This document shows, piece by piece, positions 1-7,183 of a stretch of DNA of 12,299 nucleotides. The notes beneath the pieces are model-generated. The model did not search any database and was not told the origin of the DNA. It saw nothing but the letters and a program-made list of their open reading frames with translations. Origin of the DNA: Phycisphaerae bacterium SM23_33 (GTDB taxonomy: Bacteria > Planctomycetota > Phycisphaerae > SM23-33). Each line of letters starts with the position of its first letter. Positions within the stretch are counted from its first letter, which is position 1. The position numbers and the translations under genes were made by a program. The stretch spans positions 1 through 12,299 of the forward strand of contig LJUF01000051.1 of assembly GCA_001303665.1 (NCBI GenBank). The letters run 5' to 3'.

Positions 1-1379
1 TAGGCGGCGGCCGCCGCTTCCGAGGCGCGGAACGAGCGCACCGGCCAGTAGCCGAAGGCGTCGGTTAGGCGGATCTCGGCGTGCAGCAGGCATTCGGCGG
101 GCCGGCCCACCTGGGGGAAGGCGGCGTTGTCGCGGCGGCACTCCTCGCTGACGGCCAGCAGGTTACCGCGCTTGGCCGGCCCCACCAGGCAGCTGCCCCC
201 GCCGCCGTTGACGCGAAGGTAGAACGCGTGCATGGTGGCGGTCTGCCGCTTCGCCCCGGACTCGAAGGCGTCCACCGTCCCCGAAACCTTCCCCCCGTTG
301 CAGGGGTGGATCACCAGCCGGGCGCCGAACATGATCGGCAGCGTCCACACCTCCGGGTACCGCCCGTCGTGGCAGATGTGCATGCACACGGGCGCGGCGT
401 CGACCTCGAACTCGTGCAGCCGGTAGCCGTGCCAGAAATCGCTCTCGCAGGAGTGGATCTTGGCGCCGGTGAGCACGACGTCGCCGTCCGGGTCGTACAC
501 CCGCGAGACGTTGTATCGCGTCTGTTTCCCCCGGCGGCCGGGGGCCGCCTGCCAGACCGGCAGACCCGCCACCAGGTAGGGCGCGTGCTTGAGCAGCCGG
601 ATGAAGCGGCGGAGCTGTGCCTCGGCCTGGGCGACGCGGCGGCTGCGGTGCGTGACCGGCCTGGTGGGGAACAGGCCGGTCAGCGAGGTTTCGGGCGTGA
701 CCAGCAGCCGCACGCCGGCGTCGGCCGCGGCCCGCAGCCCGCGGCGGATGGATTCGAGGTTGCCGGGGAGGTCCGGCCGGTTGAGCATCTGCCAGCCGCC
801 GACGTGCAGGCTCTCCGGCAGGCCGGAGGGCTCGCCGCGGTGGACGAACCGCCGCAGCAGCACGCGTGCGGACGAGACGGTCACGCGAACGCCCATCTCC
901 GGCAGCACGTTGAGCCCGGCCGCCTCCAGCGCCGTCCGCCCGTCCAGCCGCACCCGGGCGTTGGCGGTCCTGACCAGCCCGCCGGCATCTGCCGTCTTGT
1001 CGATCCGCAGCGTGTGCGTGCCCTTGCGTTCCAGCGTCAGCGGCGCGGCCGCCGCCGGTTGGGGGCGGTTCCACTCGCTGGTGAAGATGGCGACTCGGCG
1101 GCGCTTCAGGTCCAGCGTGACCTTCAGGTGCTCCATCCCGCCGGCAAAGGCCAGGCCCACCGCCCCGCCGGCGGCCTGGAGCAGATCGAAACGCAGCTCA
1201 ATGCTGTCGCCGTTGCGGGTGTGCACGCCGGGGCCGTCGATCCTGACGTGCTTGCCGCGGCCGGCCGTAACCAGCCCGCCGGCCCGGCTCAACTCGACGG
1301 CGCCTTCCTTGGGGCCCGGCCAGCGCCAGCCGCCCGCCCGCCCGCGAAAGTTCATGCTGCTGAGGATCACACGCCCCAT
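1..1379 (-). CDS. Carbon-nitrogen hydrolase (nitrilase superfamily) with an extra N-terminal beta-rich domain, 3' end at the window edge
   Basis: The frame from ATG at 1379 stays open to the window edge, giving about 459 residues. The final two bases read TA, so the next base decides between a stop codon and Tyr. The C-terminal part (about residue 190 on) is a nitrilase-fold hydrolase of amides or nitriles with the full Glu-Lys-Cys triad: Glu in TPETSLTG (about 230), Lys in GAKIHS (about 307), and Cys in ICHDGRYPE (about 336). Residues 1-185 are not part of that fold. They look like a beta-sandwich (LRIDKT, ARVRLDGRTALE), resembling concanavalin-like or DUF1080-type domains. About 270 residues remain for the nitrilase domain, its usual size, so little or nothing is missing. 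There is no signal peptide, so it is probably cytoplasmic. An in-frame TGA at 1406-1404 limits upstream starts; TTG at 1388 is an alternative. A GGAAGG lies about 12 nt before the ATG. It is transcribed divergently from the membrane protein gene. The substrate is unknown; family assignment is firm. Confidence 0.85.
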   Translation of the reverse strand, partial: MGRVILSSMNFRGRAGGWRWPGPKEGAVELSRAGGLVTAGRGKHVRIDGPGVHTRNGDSIELRFDLLQAAGGAVGLAFAGGMEHLKVTLDLKRRRVAIFTSEWNRPQPAAAAPLTLERKGTHTLRIDKTADAGGLVRTANARVRLDGRTALEAAGLNVLPEMGVRVTVSSARVLLRRFVHRGEPSGLPESLHVGGWQMLNRPDLPGNLESIRRGLRAAADAGVRLLVTPETSLTGLFPTRPVTHRSRRVAQAEAQLRRFIRLLKHAPYLVAGLPVWQAAPGRRGKQTRYNVSRVYDPDGDVVLTGAKIHSCESDFWHGYRLHEFEVDAAPVCMHICHDGRYPEVWTLPIMFGARLVIHPCNGGKVSGTVDAFESGAKRQTATMHAFYLRVNGGGGSCLVGPAKRGNLLAVSEECRRDNAAFPQVGRPAECLLHAEIRLTDAFGYWPVRSFRASEAAAAA

Positions 1380-1626
1380 TGCCGACAAGCCCCTTCCGCT
1401 CAGTCAAGGTCTTTGACTCCAGCCGGTCATGTTATGAAATGCCGCGCGCCATGCCATGAAAATCGGCCGGCGGGAAGCCCCGGAGAAGATGCCCGCGTTG
1501 CCCTTCGGTCTGCGCGGTCGGCCGGTCGGCGCGTGGCCGCGGCGCCGATGGTGTGTTACCATGCCGCCCCTGCGGCGGGCTCACCGCCGGAGCCGGCCGC
1601 GGGCCGGATCGGGAAGCCCAGCATAA
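1380..1626. promoter_or_regulatory. Divergent intergenic spacer, probable control region for both flanking genes
   Basis: These 247 bp separate the starts of two divergent genes, so promoters for both should lie here. The stretch around 1425-1465 is clearly AT-richer than its surroundings and contains several ATG triplets and two copies of ATGAAA. I found no -35/-10 pair with good spacing on either strand, and no convincing operator palindrome. The plus-strand gene start at 1627 has only a modest GGGAAG ribosome-binding site, at 1611-1616. The regulatory role is inferred from gene orientation. Confidence 0.35.
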
Positions 1627-3687
1627 GTGACAGTACGAGCGGTCATTCTGGGCCTCGTCGTGGCCGTGGGGCTGGCCACCTACGGCTCCATCTGCGACCT
1701 GTGGACGCAGTACGCCGGCATCGGCGGGGACCTGGTGCCCAACTACGCCTTCGGGCTGGTGCTGATCGGGCTGCTGCTGGTCAACCCGTTTCTGCGGCTG
1801 GTCCGCCTCGGCCGGTTCAAGTCCGCCGAGTGGGTGGTGATCCTTTCGATGGCCTTCATGGGCAGCGTCATCGCCGGCTCGGGGCTGATGTGGACCTTCC
1901 CCCACCCCATCATCGTCCCCATCCGTGCCCAGGCCGAAAACCCCGGCTGGAAGGCCAAGGACCTGCTCGGGTACGTCCCCGACGTCATGCTGGTCGACGC
2001 CAAGCCCACGCCGGAGGACCCCCTGCCGGACGCGGTGAAGGACTTCTTGAAGGGCAAGGCCCGCCGGGGGCGGGTGATCGGGCTGGGCGAGGTGCCCTGG
2101 CGGGCCTGGGGGCCCACCCTGAGCTTCTGGTTCGCCGTGCTGGGGCTGACCTTCGTGGCCGGGCTGTGCGCGGTGGTGGTGGTGCACCGCCAGTGGAGCC
2201 GGCGCGAACATCTGCCCTACCCCATCGTGACCTTCGCCAACGTGCTCATCGAGGACCCGGGCCCGGGCCTGTTCGGCCCCGTCTTCCGCCAGAAGGTCTT
2301 CTGGCTGGGCTTTGCCTTGTCCTTTGTCATCCTCACGATCAACGGCGTGCACAAGTGGTACCCGGGCTTCCCGGCCGTCGCTACGGGGATCAACTTCAAC
2401 CCCTTTCGGGAGGTGGAGGTCGTCAAGCCCCTGATCAAGGTGCCGCTGTACGGCAGGAACATCCTGAACGTGCAGTTCTTCTTCGCCGCCGTGGGGCTGG
2501 CGTACTTCGTCAGCTCGGAGGTGTCGTTCTCGCTGGGCATCAGCGGCTGGCTGTTCGCGTTGTGCGCCGCCCCGCTGGTCGCCCGCGGCGTGGACATGTC
2601 CAGCGCCACCTTTGCCGGCGGGCTGCCCCTGTACATGTACTTCGGGGCGTACCTGGGCATGGGCATCATGGTGATGTACCTGGGCCGGCGGTTCTACTGG
2701 TCCGTGTTGAAGCGGTCGCTCTTCCTGCCCGACAGCCGGGCCGGCGTCTCGGCGACCGAGGCATGGGCGGCGCGGGTCGGCATCGCCGCCTGCATCCTGC
2801 TGGTGGTGCTGCTGTGCAGGATCGGGCTGCACCCGGCGCTGGCGGTCGCCTTCGTGCTGATGATCGGCCTGCTGTTCATGATGGTGGGGCGGGTGCACGT
2901 GGCCACCGGACTGTTCATCATCCAGCAGATGTGGCACCCGGTGGACATCCTGGTGGGCATCTTCGGGGCCGCCGCCCTCGGCCCGCATGCCCTGATCATC
3001 CTGGCCCTGCTGTGCATCGTGGTCACCATCGACACCCGCATCGCCGTGGTGCCCCTGGCCCTGAACGTCCTGCGCCTGGGTGACCTCCAGAACGCCAGGG
3101 CGGGCAGGCTCGTCGGCTGGATGGCCGTGGCCGTCATCGCCGCCATGATCGTGGCCGTCGCCGCCACCGTCTGGATGCAGTACAGCTTCGGCGTGGAGGG
3201 CATGGACAGCGACAACACCCGCTGGGCGCAGGTGGTGGCCAAGTTCCCCTTCAACATGCTCAACGGCCAGATCGACAAGCTCACCGAGGCCCAACTGGAG
3301 GCCGCCTCCCGCCCGCTGACGCTGTCGCGGCTGCTTCAGGCCAGGCCGACCAGGCACTTCTTCACCGCCGCCGGGATCGGGCTGTTCCTGGTGCTGGGCT
3401 GCAGCTACCTGAGGCTGCGCTTCCCCCGCTGGCCGCTGCACCCGGTGATGTTCCTGGTCTGGGGAACCCCCTGGATGGTCGAATACGCCCCCTGCTTCCT
3501 GATGGCCTGGCTGATCAAAAGCCTGGTGCTGAAGTACGGCGGGCGCAGAACCTACCAGAACTCGCGGACGTTCTTCGTGGGGCTGATCGTCGGCGAGGTC
3601 GCCGCCGCCATGGTCTGGGTGGCCGTCCCCGTGCTGTATTACATCGGCACCGGAACTTTCGGGGAATCGTACAGTGTCCGGCCATAG
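1627..3687 (+). CDS. Large polytopic membrane protein, DUF6785/DUF6784-like family
   Basis: This 686-residue protein has about a dozen or more hydrophobic segments. Examples lie at roughly residues 5-22, 40-58, 68-90, 165-187, 224-240 and 281-320, with further segments to the C-terminus. Two features recall the DUF6785/DUF6784 pair that I associate with Planctomycetota and relatives: QWSRREHLPYPI near residues 189-200, after the fourth membrane segment, and a C-terminal KYGGRRTYQNSRTFFVGLI (about 635-653) before the last helix. I know of no experimentally defined function. The topology resembles that of oligopeptide-transporter-like proteins, so solute transport is a reasonable guess only. 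Translation starts at GTG 1627, because TAA lies directly upstream in frame (1624-1626); GGGAAG ten bases upstream is a usable ribosome-binding site. The loop at residues 95-160 is hydrophilic and lies outside the membrane. The gene converges with the URO-D-family gene, with 15 bp between the stops. Confidence 0.75.
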   Translation: MTVRAVILGLVVAVGLATYGSICDLWTQYAGIGGDLVPNYAFGLVLIGLLLVNPFLRLVRLGRFKSAEWVVILSMAFMGSVIAGSGLMWTFPHPIIVPIRAQAENPGWKAKDLLGYVPDVMLVDAKPTPEDPLPDAVKDFLKGKARRGRVIGLGEVPWRAWGPTLSFWFAVLGLTFVAGLCAVVVVHRQWSRREHLPYPIVTFANVLIEDPGPGLFGPVFRQKVFWLGFALSFVILTINGVHKWYPGFPAVATGINFNPFREVEVVKPLIKVPLYGRNILNVQFFFAAVGLAYFVSSEVSFSLGISGWLFALCAAPLVARGVDMSSATFAGGLPLYMYFGAYLGMGIMVMYLGRRFYWSVLKRSLFLPDSRAGVSATEAWAARVGIAACILLVVLLCRIGLHPALAVAFVLMIGLLFMMVGRVHVATGLFIIQQMWHPVDILVGIFGAAALGPHALIILALLCIVVTIDTRIAVVPLALNVLRLGDLQNARAGRLVGWMAVAVIAAMIVAVAATVWMQYSFGVEGMDSDNTRWAQVVAKFPFNMLNGQIDKLTEAQLEAASRPLTLSRLLQARPTRHFFTAAGIGLFLVLGCSYLRLRFPRWPLHPVMFLVWGTPWMVEYAPCFLMAWLIKSLVLKYGGRRTYQNSRTFFVGLIVGEVAAAMVWVAVPVLYYIGTGTFGESYSVRP

Positions 3688-3702
3688 CCGGCGGCCGGGC
3701 CG

Positions 3703-4671
3703 TCACGTCCTGAAATGACCGCGATATCTCTCCAGGGCCGTGCAGATGGCCTCGATGTTGGCCAGGGGCACGTCCGGGCCGCACTCGGCCTTCAGCCACA
3801 GCCCGCCGGCCGGCGAGCCGAGCGTTTCCACGGCCTGGCGGACGTGGGCGTCGATGTCGCCCGGCGTGCAGAAGGGGAACATCTGCCGGTCCAGGTCCAG
3901 GTCCACGCAGACCTTGCCCTTGCAGACGCGGGCGAGGTTGTCCAGCCCGTTGGCGCGGACCTGGGGGTTGATGACGTTCACCCCGCACTCGATGAGGTCG
4001 CCGATGATCTCCCAGAAGTGGCCGTCGGAGTGCATGTACACCCAGTGGCCGGCCCGGCGGGCGCGGCCGTAGAGCGCGGCGTAGCAGGGCTTGAGGTACC
4101 TGCGCCATTTCTCGGGACCGATGGGCAGCAACGTCTGCATGCCCAGGTCGTCGCCGAAGTGGATGATCTCGGGGGCGGTCCTGCCGGCCAGCAGCCTCTC
4201 CACCTGCCGCAGGTTGTACTCCAGCACGATGTCGATGAGCATCTGGAGTTCCGGCGGCTCTTCGGCGAAGTCCACCATCATCTCCTCGAAGCCCCGCAGG
4301 TCCAGCAGCCTCAGATACATGAAGCCGTGCGGCAGGCCGATGTCCTCGCCGGGCGGCTTCAGCGTGCGGACGGCTTCGCGCGTGGGAACGGGGTGGCCGG
4401 TGACGATCGCCTCCATGCCGGCGCGGATGTTGCTCCAGACGCAGCCCCAGGCGTCAACGTGCCGGCCCTGCCGGTACGTCGCCTGCCGCACCGCGTCGTA
4501 GTCGCGGCGCTGCGGCTGGCCTTGGCCGAAGATGACCGGGTGCCGCTTCACCAGGGCGTCCAGCCGCTCGCGGTGCTTCATCCACGTGGCCGGCAGCAGG
4601 CCGATGGAGATGGGGATGTATTCCGGGTGCTCGAATTTCATGGCCTTGAGGCGGTCTTCATCGGCACCCAT
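3703..4671 (-). CDS. Uroporphyrinogen decarboxylase (URO-D) family protein, methyltransferase-like clade
   Basis: The 322-residue protein has the TIM-barrel pattern of the URO-D superfamily, which holds both haem-pathway decarboxylases and corrinoid-dependent methyltransferases (MtaA/MtbA type). Family marks include HFGDDLGMQTLLPIGPEKW (about 171-189), the barrel-strand motif VYMHSDGH followed by IIGDLIECGVNVINPQ (about 211-237), and a C-terminal ECGPDVPLANIEAI. The usual His-x-Cys-Gly of zinc-binding methyltransferases reads HSDG here (214-217), so the Cys position carries Asp. It is also shorter than a typical HemE and lacks an obvious HemE N-terminus, so a role in haem synthesis is unlikely. 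I chose ATG 4671 because GGGAAGGA (4687-4680) lies eight bases upstream; the frame is open to an ATG at 4764, but those 31 residues look non-coding. It is probably cytoplasmic. The substrate is unknown; methyl transfer or demethylation is inference. Confidence 0.82.
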   Translation of the reverse strand: MGADEDRLKAMKFEHPEYIPISIGLLPATWMKHRERLDALVKRHPVIFGQGQPQRRDYDAVRQATYRQGRHVDAWGCVWSNIRAGMEAIVTGHPVPTREAVRTLKPPGEDIGLPHGFMYLRLLDLRGFEEMMVDFAEEPPELQMLIDIVLEYNLRQVERLLAGRTAPEIIHFGDDLGMQTLLPIGPEKWRRYLKPCYAALYGRARRAGHWVYMHSDGHFWEIIGDLIECGVNVINPQVRANGLDNLARVCKGKVCVDLDLDRQMFPFCTPGDIDAHVRQAVETLGSPAGGLWLKAECGPDVPLANIEAICTALERYRGHFRT

Positions 4672-4679
4672 GATGGAGT

Positions 4680-4687
4680 TCCTTCCC
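4680..4687 (-). promoter_or_regulatory. Shine-Dalgarno site setting the URO-D-family gene start
   Basis: On the minus strand this reads GGGAAGGA, eight bases before ATG 4671. It decides against the in-frame ATG at 4764, which would add 31 residues rich in Arg, Ala and Gly with no family resemblance. Confidence 0.6.
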
Positions 4688-4763
4688 GCGGCGCGGAAGC
4701 GGTAAGCTAGCACGCCGCCACGCACCCGGCAAGACGCCCGCGGAGCGAATCCGGGGGCGCTCA

Positions 4764-4792
4764 TTGTGCCGGTGGGATGTTTGATTTATGGT
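4764..4792 (+). promoter_or_regulatory. Possible sigma70-type promoter for the glycosyltransferase-sulfatase run
   Basis: TTGTGC (4764-4769) and TATGGT (4787-4792) are separated by 17 bp inside the 176-bp divergent spacer between the URO-D-family and glycosyltransferase genes. The hexamers match consensus at 3 and 4 of 6 positions, so this is weak. The -10 would overlap the ATG at 4788, which fits translation starting at 4848 instead. Confidence 0.22.
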
Positions 4793-4847
4793 GGGGCTTT
4801 GCCGCCGAGTGAGCCTCGGCCGTCCAGTGAGCTTCCGGAACCGCCTG

Positions 4848-5579
4848 ATGAGTGAGCCGGCACGTCCATCGCTTTCGATCGTGATCGCGGCCTACAACGA
4901 GCGCGGCCGCCTTGGCCGGTCGCTGGAACAGATCCGCGACTACGCCGCCGGCCGTGAGCCCGTGGAGGTCATCGTGGTGGACGACGGCAGCGCGGACGGC
5001 ACCAGCGAGGTGGTGAAGGGGTTTGACCCGGGCGGGCTGCGCCTGCGGCTGCTGCGAAACCCGACCAACATGGGCAAGGGCTACAGCGTCCGGCGGGGGA
5101 TGCGGCAGGCCGCCGGTGAGGCCCTGCTGATGACCGACGCCGACCTGTCCGCCCCCATCGCCGAGGCCGACAAGCTGCTGGCCGCCCTGGAGGAAGGCTT
5201 CGACGTGGCGATCGGCTCGCGGCACGTGCCCGGCTCGGCGGTCAGCGGCCGGTCGCTGCGCCGCCGGCTGATGGCGTGGGCCTTCCGCCTCGTCCGCCGC
5301 TGCGTCCTGCTGGGCGACCTCCGCGACACCCAGTGCGGGTTCAAGCTCTTCCGCCGCCCGGCCGGGCAGGAGATCTTCGCCCGCCAGACCGAGCGCGGGT
5401 TCATCTTCGACTGCGAAATCCTGGCCCTGGCCGGGAAACTGGGGTATCGCATCAAGGAGGTGGGCGTGGTGTGGCGCGAGGATCCGGACAGCCGGCTGCG
5501 GCCGGTGCGCGACTCGATCCGGATGCTCATCCGCCTGTTTCGGATTCGGCGCCGGCTCAAAAGAATGTCCCCCGTGTAG
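4848..5579 (+). CDS. Family 2 glycosyltransferase, ALG5-like (dolichyl-phosphate glucosyltransferase-like)
   Basis: The 243-residue protein is a compact GT-A fold glycosyltransferase of family GT2. It opens with SIVIAAYNERGRL (10-22) and has the nucleotide-sugar motif VVDDGSADGT (43-52). The metal-binding DxD appears in TDADLSAP (D97, D99). Later come GSRHVPGS, DTQCGFKLFRR (160-170) and GFIFDCEIL (184-192), with WREDPDSRL near the end. DADLSAP, DTQCGFK and GF-FD-E are typical of the branch containing ALG5 and bacterial polyprenyl-phosphate glycosyltransferases, which move a hexose from a nucleotide sugar to a lipid phosphate at the inner membrane face. No transmembrane helix is present, so it would be cytosolic or peripheral. 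I chose ATG 4848 because homologues begin a few residues before SIVIAAYNE; ATG 4788 in frame would add an unlikely 20-residue tail. No strong ribosome-binding site is visible. It is the first gene of a plus-strand run, 25 bp before the sulfatase. Confidence 0.85.
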   Translation: MSEPARPSLSIVIAAYNERGRLGRSLEQIRDYAAGREPVEVIVVDDGSADGTSEVVKGFDPGGLRLRLLRNPTNMGKGYSVRRGMRQAAGEALLMTDADLSAPIAEADKLLAALEEGFDVAIGSRHVPGSAVSGRSLRRRLMAWAFRLVRRCVLLGDLRDTQCGFKLFRRPAGQEIFARQTERGFIFDCEILALAGKLGYRIKEVGVVWREDPDSRLRPVRDSIRMLIRLFRIRRRLKRMSPV

Positions 5580-5590
5580 TTCACGATCTG

Positions 5591-5597
5591 GAAAGGT
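5591..5597 (+). promoter_or_regulatory. Shine-Dalgarno site of the sulfatase gene
   Basis: GGAAAGG sits about 7-8 bases before the sulfatase ATG, inside the 25-bp gap behind the glycosyltransferase stop. It gives the sulfatase its own initiation site within a shared transcript. Confidence 0.55.
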
Positions 5598-5604
5598 ATT
5601 TGCG

Positions 5605-7092
5605 ATGTCCGATGCCTTGACGTACGACTCCGGCAGCATCACCCCCGGCGGCCAGCGGCCGAACATCCTCATGCTCTTCTCCGACGAGCACAACGCCTTC
5701 TTCTCCGGCTTCATGGGCCACCCGATCGTCCAGACGCCCAACCTGGACCGGCTGGCGGGAGAGGGCGTGACCTTCGAGAACGCCTACTGCAACTCGCCCC
5801 TGTGCTCGCCCAGCCGGCAGTCGTTCATGGCCGGGCTGCACTGCCACCGCATCGACATGTGGAACAACACCGCCGCCATGCCCGAAGACACCGTCACCTG
5901 GGCCCACATGCTCTCGGCGGCCGGGTACGAAACCTCGCTGCTGGGCAAGATGCACTTCAACGGCTACCAGAAGATGTACGGCTTCGACCGCCGGCCGGTG
6001 CTGGAGGGAAACGACGCCGGGGAACACTTCTATTCCTGGGGGCTGCGCACCAGCCACGAGTGGCGAGACCCGCTGCCGTATCTGAGCGGCCCGGGGGGCA
6101 TGCGGAAAGGGCTCATGAAGGCCGGCCCCGACACGCCGCAGCGGCGGCCGGTGTTCCGCAAGGACATGGAGGTGGCGGAGGGCACCCTCAAGGAGCTGCG
6201 GACCAAGGCCGCCGACAAGTCCGGCCAACCCTGGGCGATGTGCGCCAGCTTCGTCCTGCCCCACCCGCCCTGGAAGGCGCGGGCCGACATCCTCCAGCGC
6301 TATCGCGGCCAGGGGGATCTTCCGTTCAACAAGGAGGGGGGCGGACGAGATACCTGCGATCGGTACCTCCAGCATTTCTTCGGCAACCTCATGGACCTGC
6401 CCGACGACGCCGTCCGCAGCGCCCGCGAGGTTTACTTCGCCCTCATCACCGAGCTGGACGAGCACTGCGGCCGCATCCTGGACTGCCTGGAGCAGACCCG
6501 CCTGGCCGAGAACACCGTGGTGTTCTACTTCAGCGACCACGGCGAGATGGCCGGCGAGCACGGCCTGTGGGCCAAGTGCACGCTGCTGGAAAGCTCCGCC
6601 CGGGTGCCGCTGGTGGCCCGCTGGCCGGGGCATTTCGGCGAGGGCGCCCGCGTGGGCACGCCCGTCTCGCTGGTGGACCTGTTCCCCACCTTCCTCGACA
6701 TCGCCGCCGCCAGGCTGCCCGAGCCCCTGTACACCGACGGCCATTCCCTGATCCCGCTGCTGACCGGCCGGCCGGAGGAATTCGAAGGCGGCGAGGTCTT
6801 CTGCGAGTTCGAGGGCGAGGGCTGGAACCACCCGCGGGCCTTCCTCCGCCGCGGCAAGTACAAGTACGTGTACAACCACACGGCCGAATCGAGGCTGTAC
6901 GACCTGGAAGCCGACCCGCACGAGATGAGCGACCTGTCCGGGCGGGCGGAGCTCGCCCAGGTCGAAGCGGAGCTGCGGAAGAAGCTGCTGGCCGGCTGGG
7001 ACCCCGAGGACATCGAGCGGCGCGTCCTGCTGGCCCAGGCCCGGCGAAAGATCGCCCGCTGCAAGAACGTCTGCAAGGACCTGGGGTGGTAA
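5605..7092 (+). CDS. Formylglycine-dependent sulfatase, choline-sulfatase-like
   Basis: The 495-residue protein is an S1-type sulfatase in the alkaline phosphatase superfamily, hydrolysing a sulfate ester. The N-terminal NILMLFSDEHN (20-30) supplies calcium ligands. CSPSRQSFMAG (67-77) is the sulfatase signature, with Cys67 in the CxPSR context that is oxidised to formylglycine. LLGKMHF supplies Lys115 and His117. SDHGEMAGEHGLWAK (310-324) supplies the second metal pair, Asp311 and His312, plus Lys324. SDHG-M-GE-GLW-K followed by ESSARVPLV recalls BetC choline sulfatases, although the substrate pocket cannot be assigned here. The N-terminus is hydrophilic with no signal peptide, so the enzyme is expected in the cytoplasm, unlike most planctomycete sulfatases. 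It needs a maturation enzyme (anSME or FGE), and none is encoded in the window. Its start is supported by GGAAAGG. The stop overlaps the heptamer repeat that follows. Possible substrates include choline sulfate, a small aryl sulfate or a sulfated sugar. Confidence 0.92.
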   Translation: MSDALTYDSGSITPGGQRPNILMLFSDEHNAFFSGFMGHPIVQTPNLDRLAGEGVTFENAYCNSPLCSPSRQSFMAGLHCHRIDMWNNTAAMPEDTVTWAHMLSAAGYETSLLGKMHFNGYQKMYGFDRRPVLEGNDAGEHFYSWGLRTSHEWRDPLPYLSGPGGMRKGLMKAGPDTPQRRPVFRKDMEVAEGTLKELRTKAADKSGQPWAMCASFVLPHPPWKARADILQRYRGQGDLPFNKEGGGRDTCDRYLQHFFGNLMDLPDDAVRSAREVYFALITELDEHCGRILDCLEQTRLAENTVVFYFSDHGEMAGEHGLWAKCTLLESSARVPLVARWPGHFGEGARVGTPVSLVDLFPTFLDIAAARLPEPLYTDGHSLIPLLTGRPEEFEGGEVFCEFEGEGWNHPRAFLRRGKYKYVYNHTAESRLYDLEADPHEMSDLSGRAELAQVEAELRKKLLAGWDPEDIERRVLLAQARRKIARCKNVCKDLGW

Positions 7093-7119
7093 ATTGCCAG
7101 TTTCCAATTTCCAATTGCC
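7092..7119. repeat. 28-bp tandem repeat of four 7-bp units
   Basis: Directly overlapping the last base of the sulfatase stop codon are four consecutive heptamers fitting ARTTKCC, beginning at 7092, 7099, 7106 and 7113. The first and last units are identical (AATTGCC), and the end of the array contains the palindrome-like CCAATTG. The array is far richer in A and T than the surrounding DNA. I see no second copy in this window. Short heptamer arrays of this look occur between genes in many bacterial genomes; whether this one belongs to a dispersed family here is inference. Confidence 0.7.
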
Positions 7120-7172
7120 GATGGGTTGAGCGGCCATGCGCGGCGTTCGCGAACTGTTGAGTTGCTTCCAGC

Positions 7173-7176
7173 GAGG
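7173..7176 (+). promoter_or_regulatory. Shine-Dalgarno core favouring a GTG start at 7184
   Basis: GAGG lies seven bases before an in-frame GTG at 7184. The upstream ATG at 7136 has no comparable site, as the bases before it read TTGAGCGGCC. This site decides the start chosen for the next gene. Confidence 0.45.
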
Positions 7177-7183
7177 TCGTCTG

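Noticed and set aside
81..3083. A 1000-residue open frame on the plus strand
   Set aside because: It runs antisense to the nitrilase and out of frame through the DUF6785-like gene. Its protein is rich in Arg, Gly, Pro and Ala with no family motif, as expected from very GC-rich DNA with few stop codons.
1432..3441. A 669-residue minus-strand frame opposite the membrane protein gene
   Set aside because: Its sequence is a run of His, Gln, Asp and Gly, the antisense reading of hydrophobic codons, with no domain pattern.
3678..3691. Small hairpin (5-bp stem, CATA loop) over the stop of the membrane protein gene
   Set aside because: The stem is short, has no T-tract and is made of CCGGC/GCCGG, a combination frequent throughout this DNA. 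It is not a supportable terminator.
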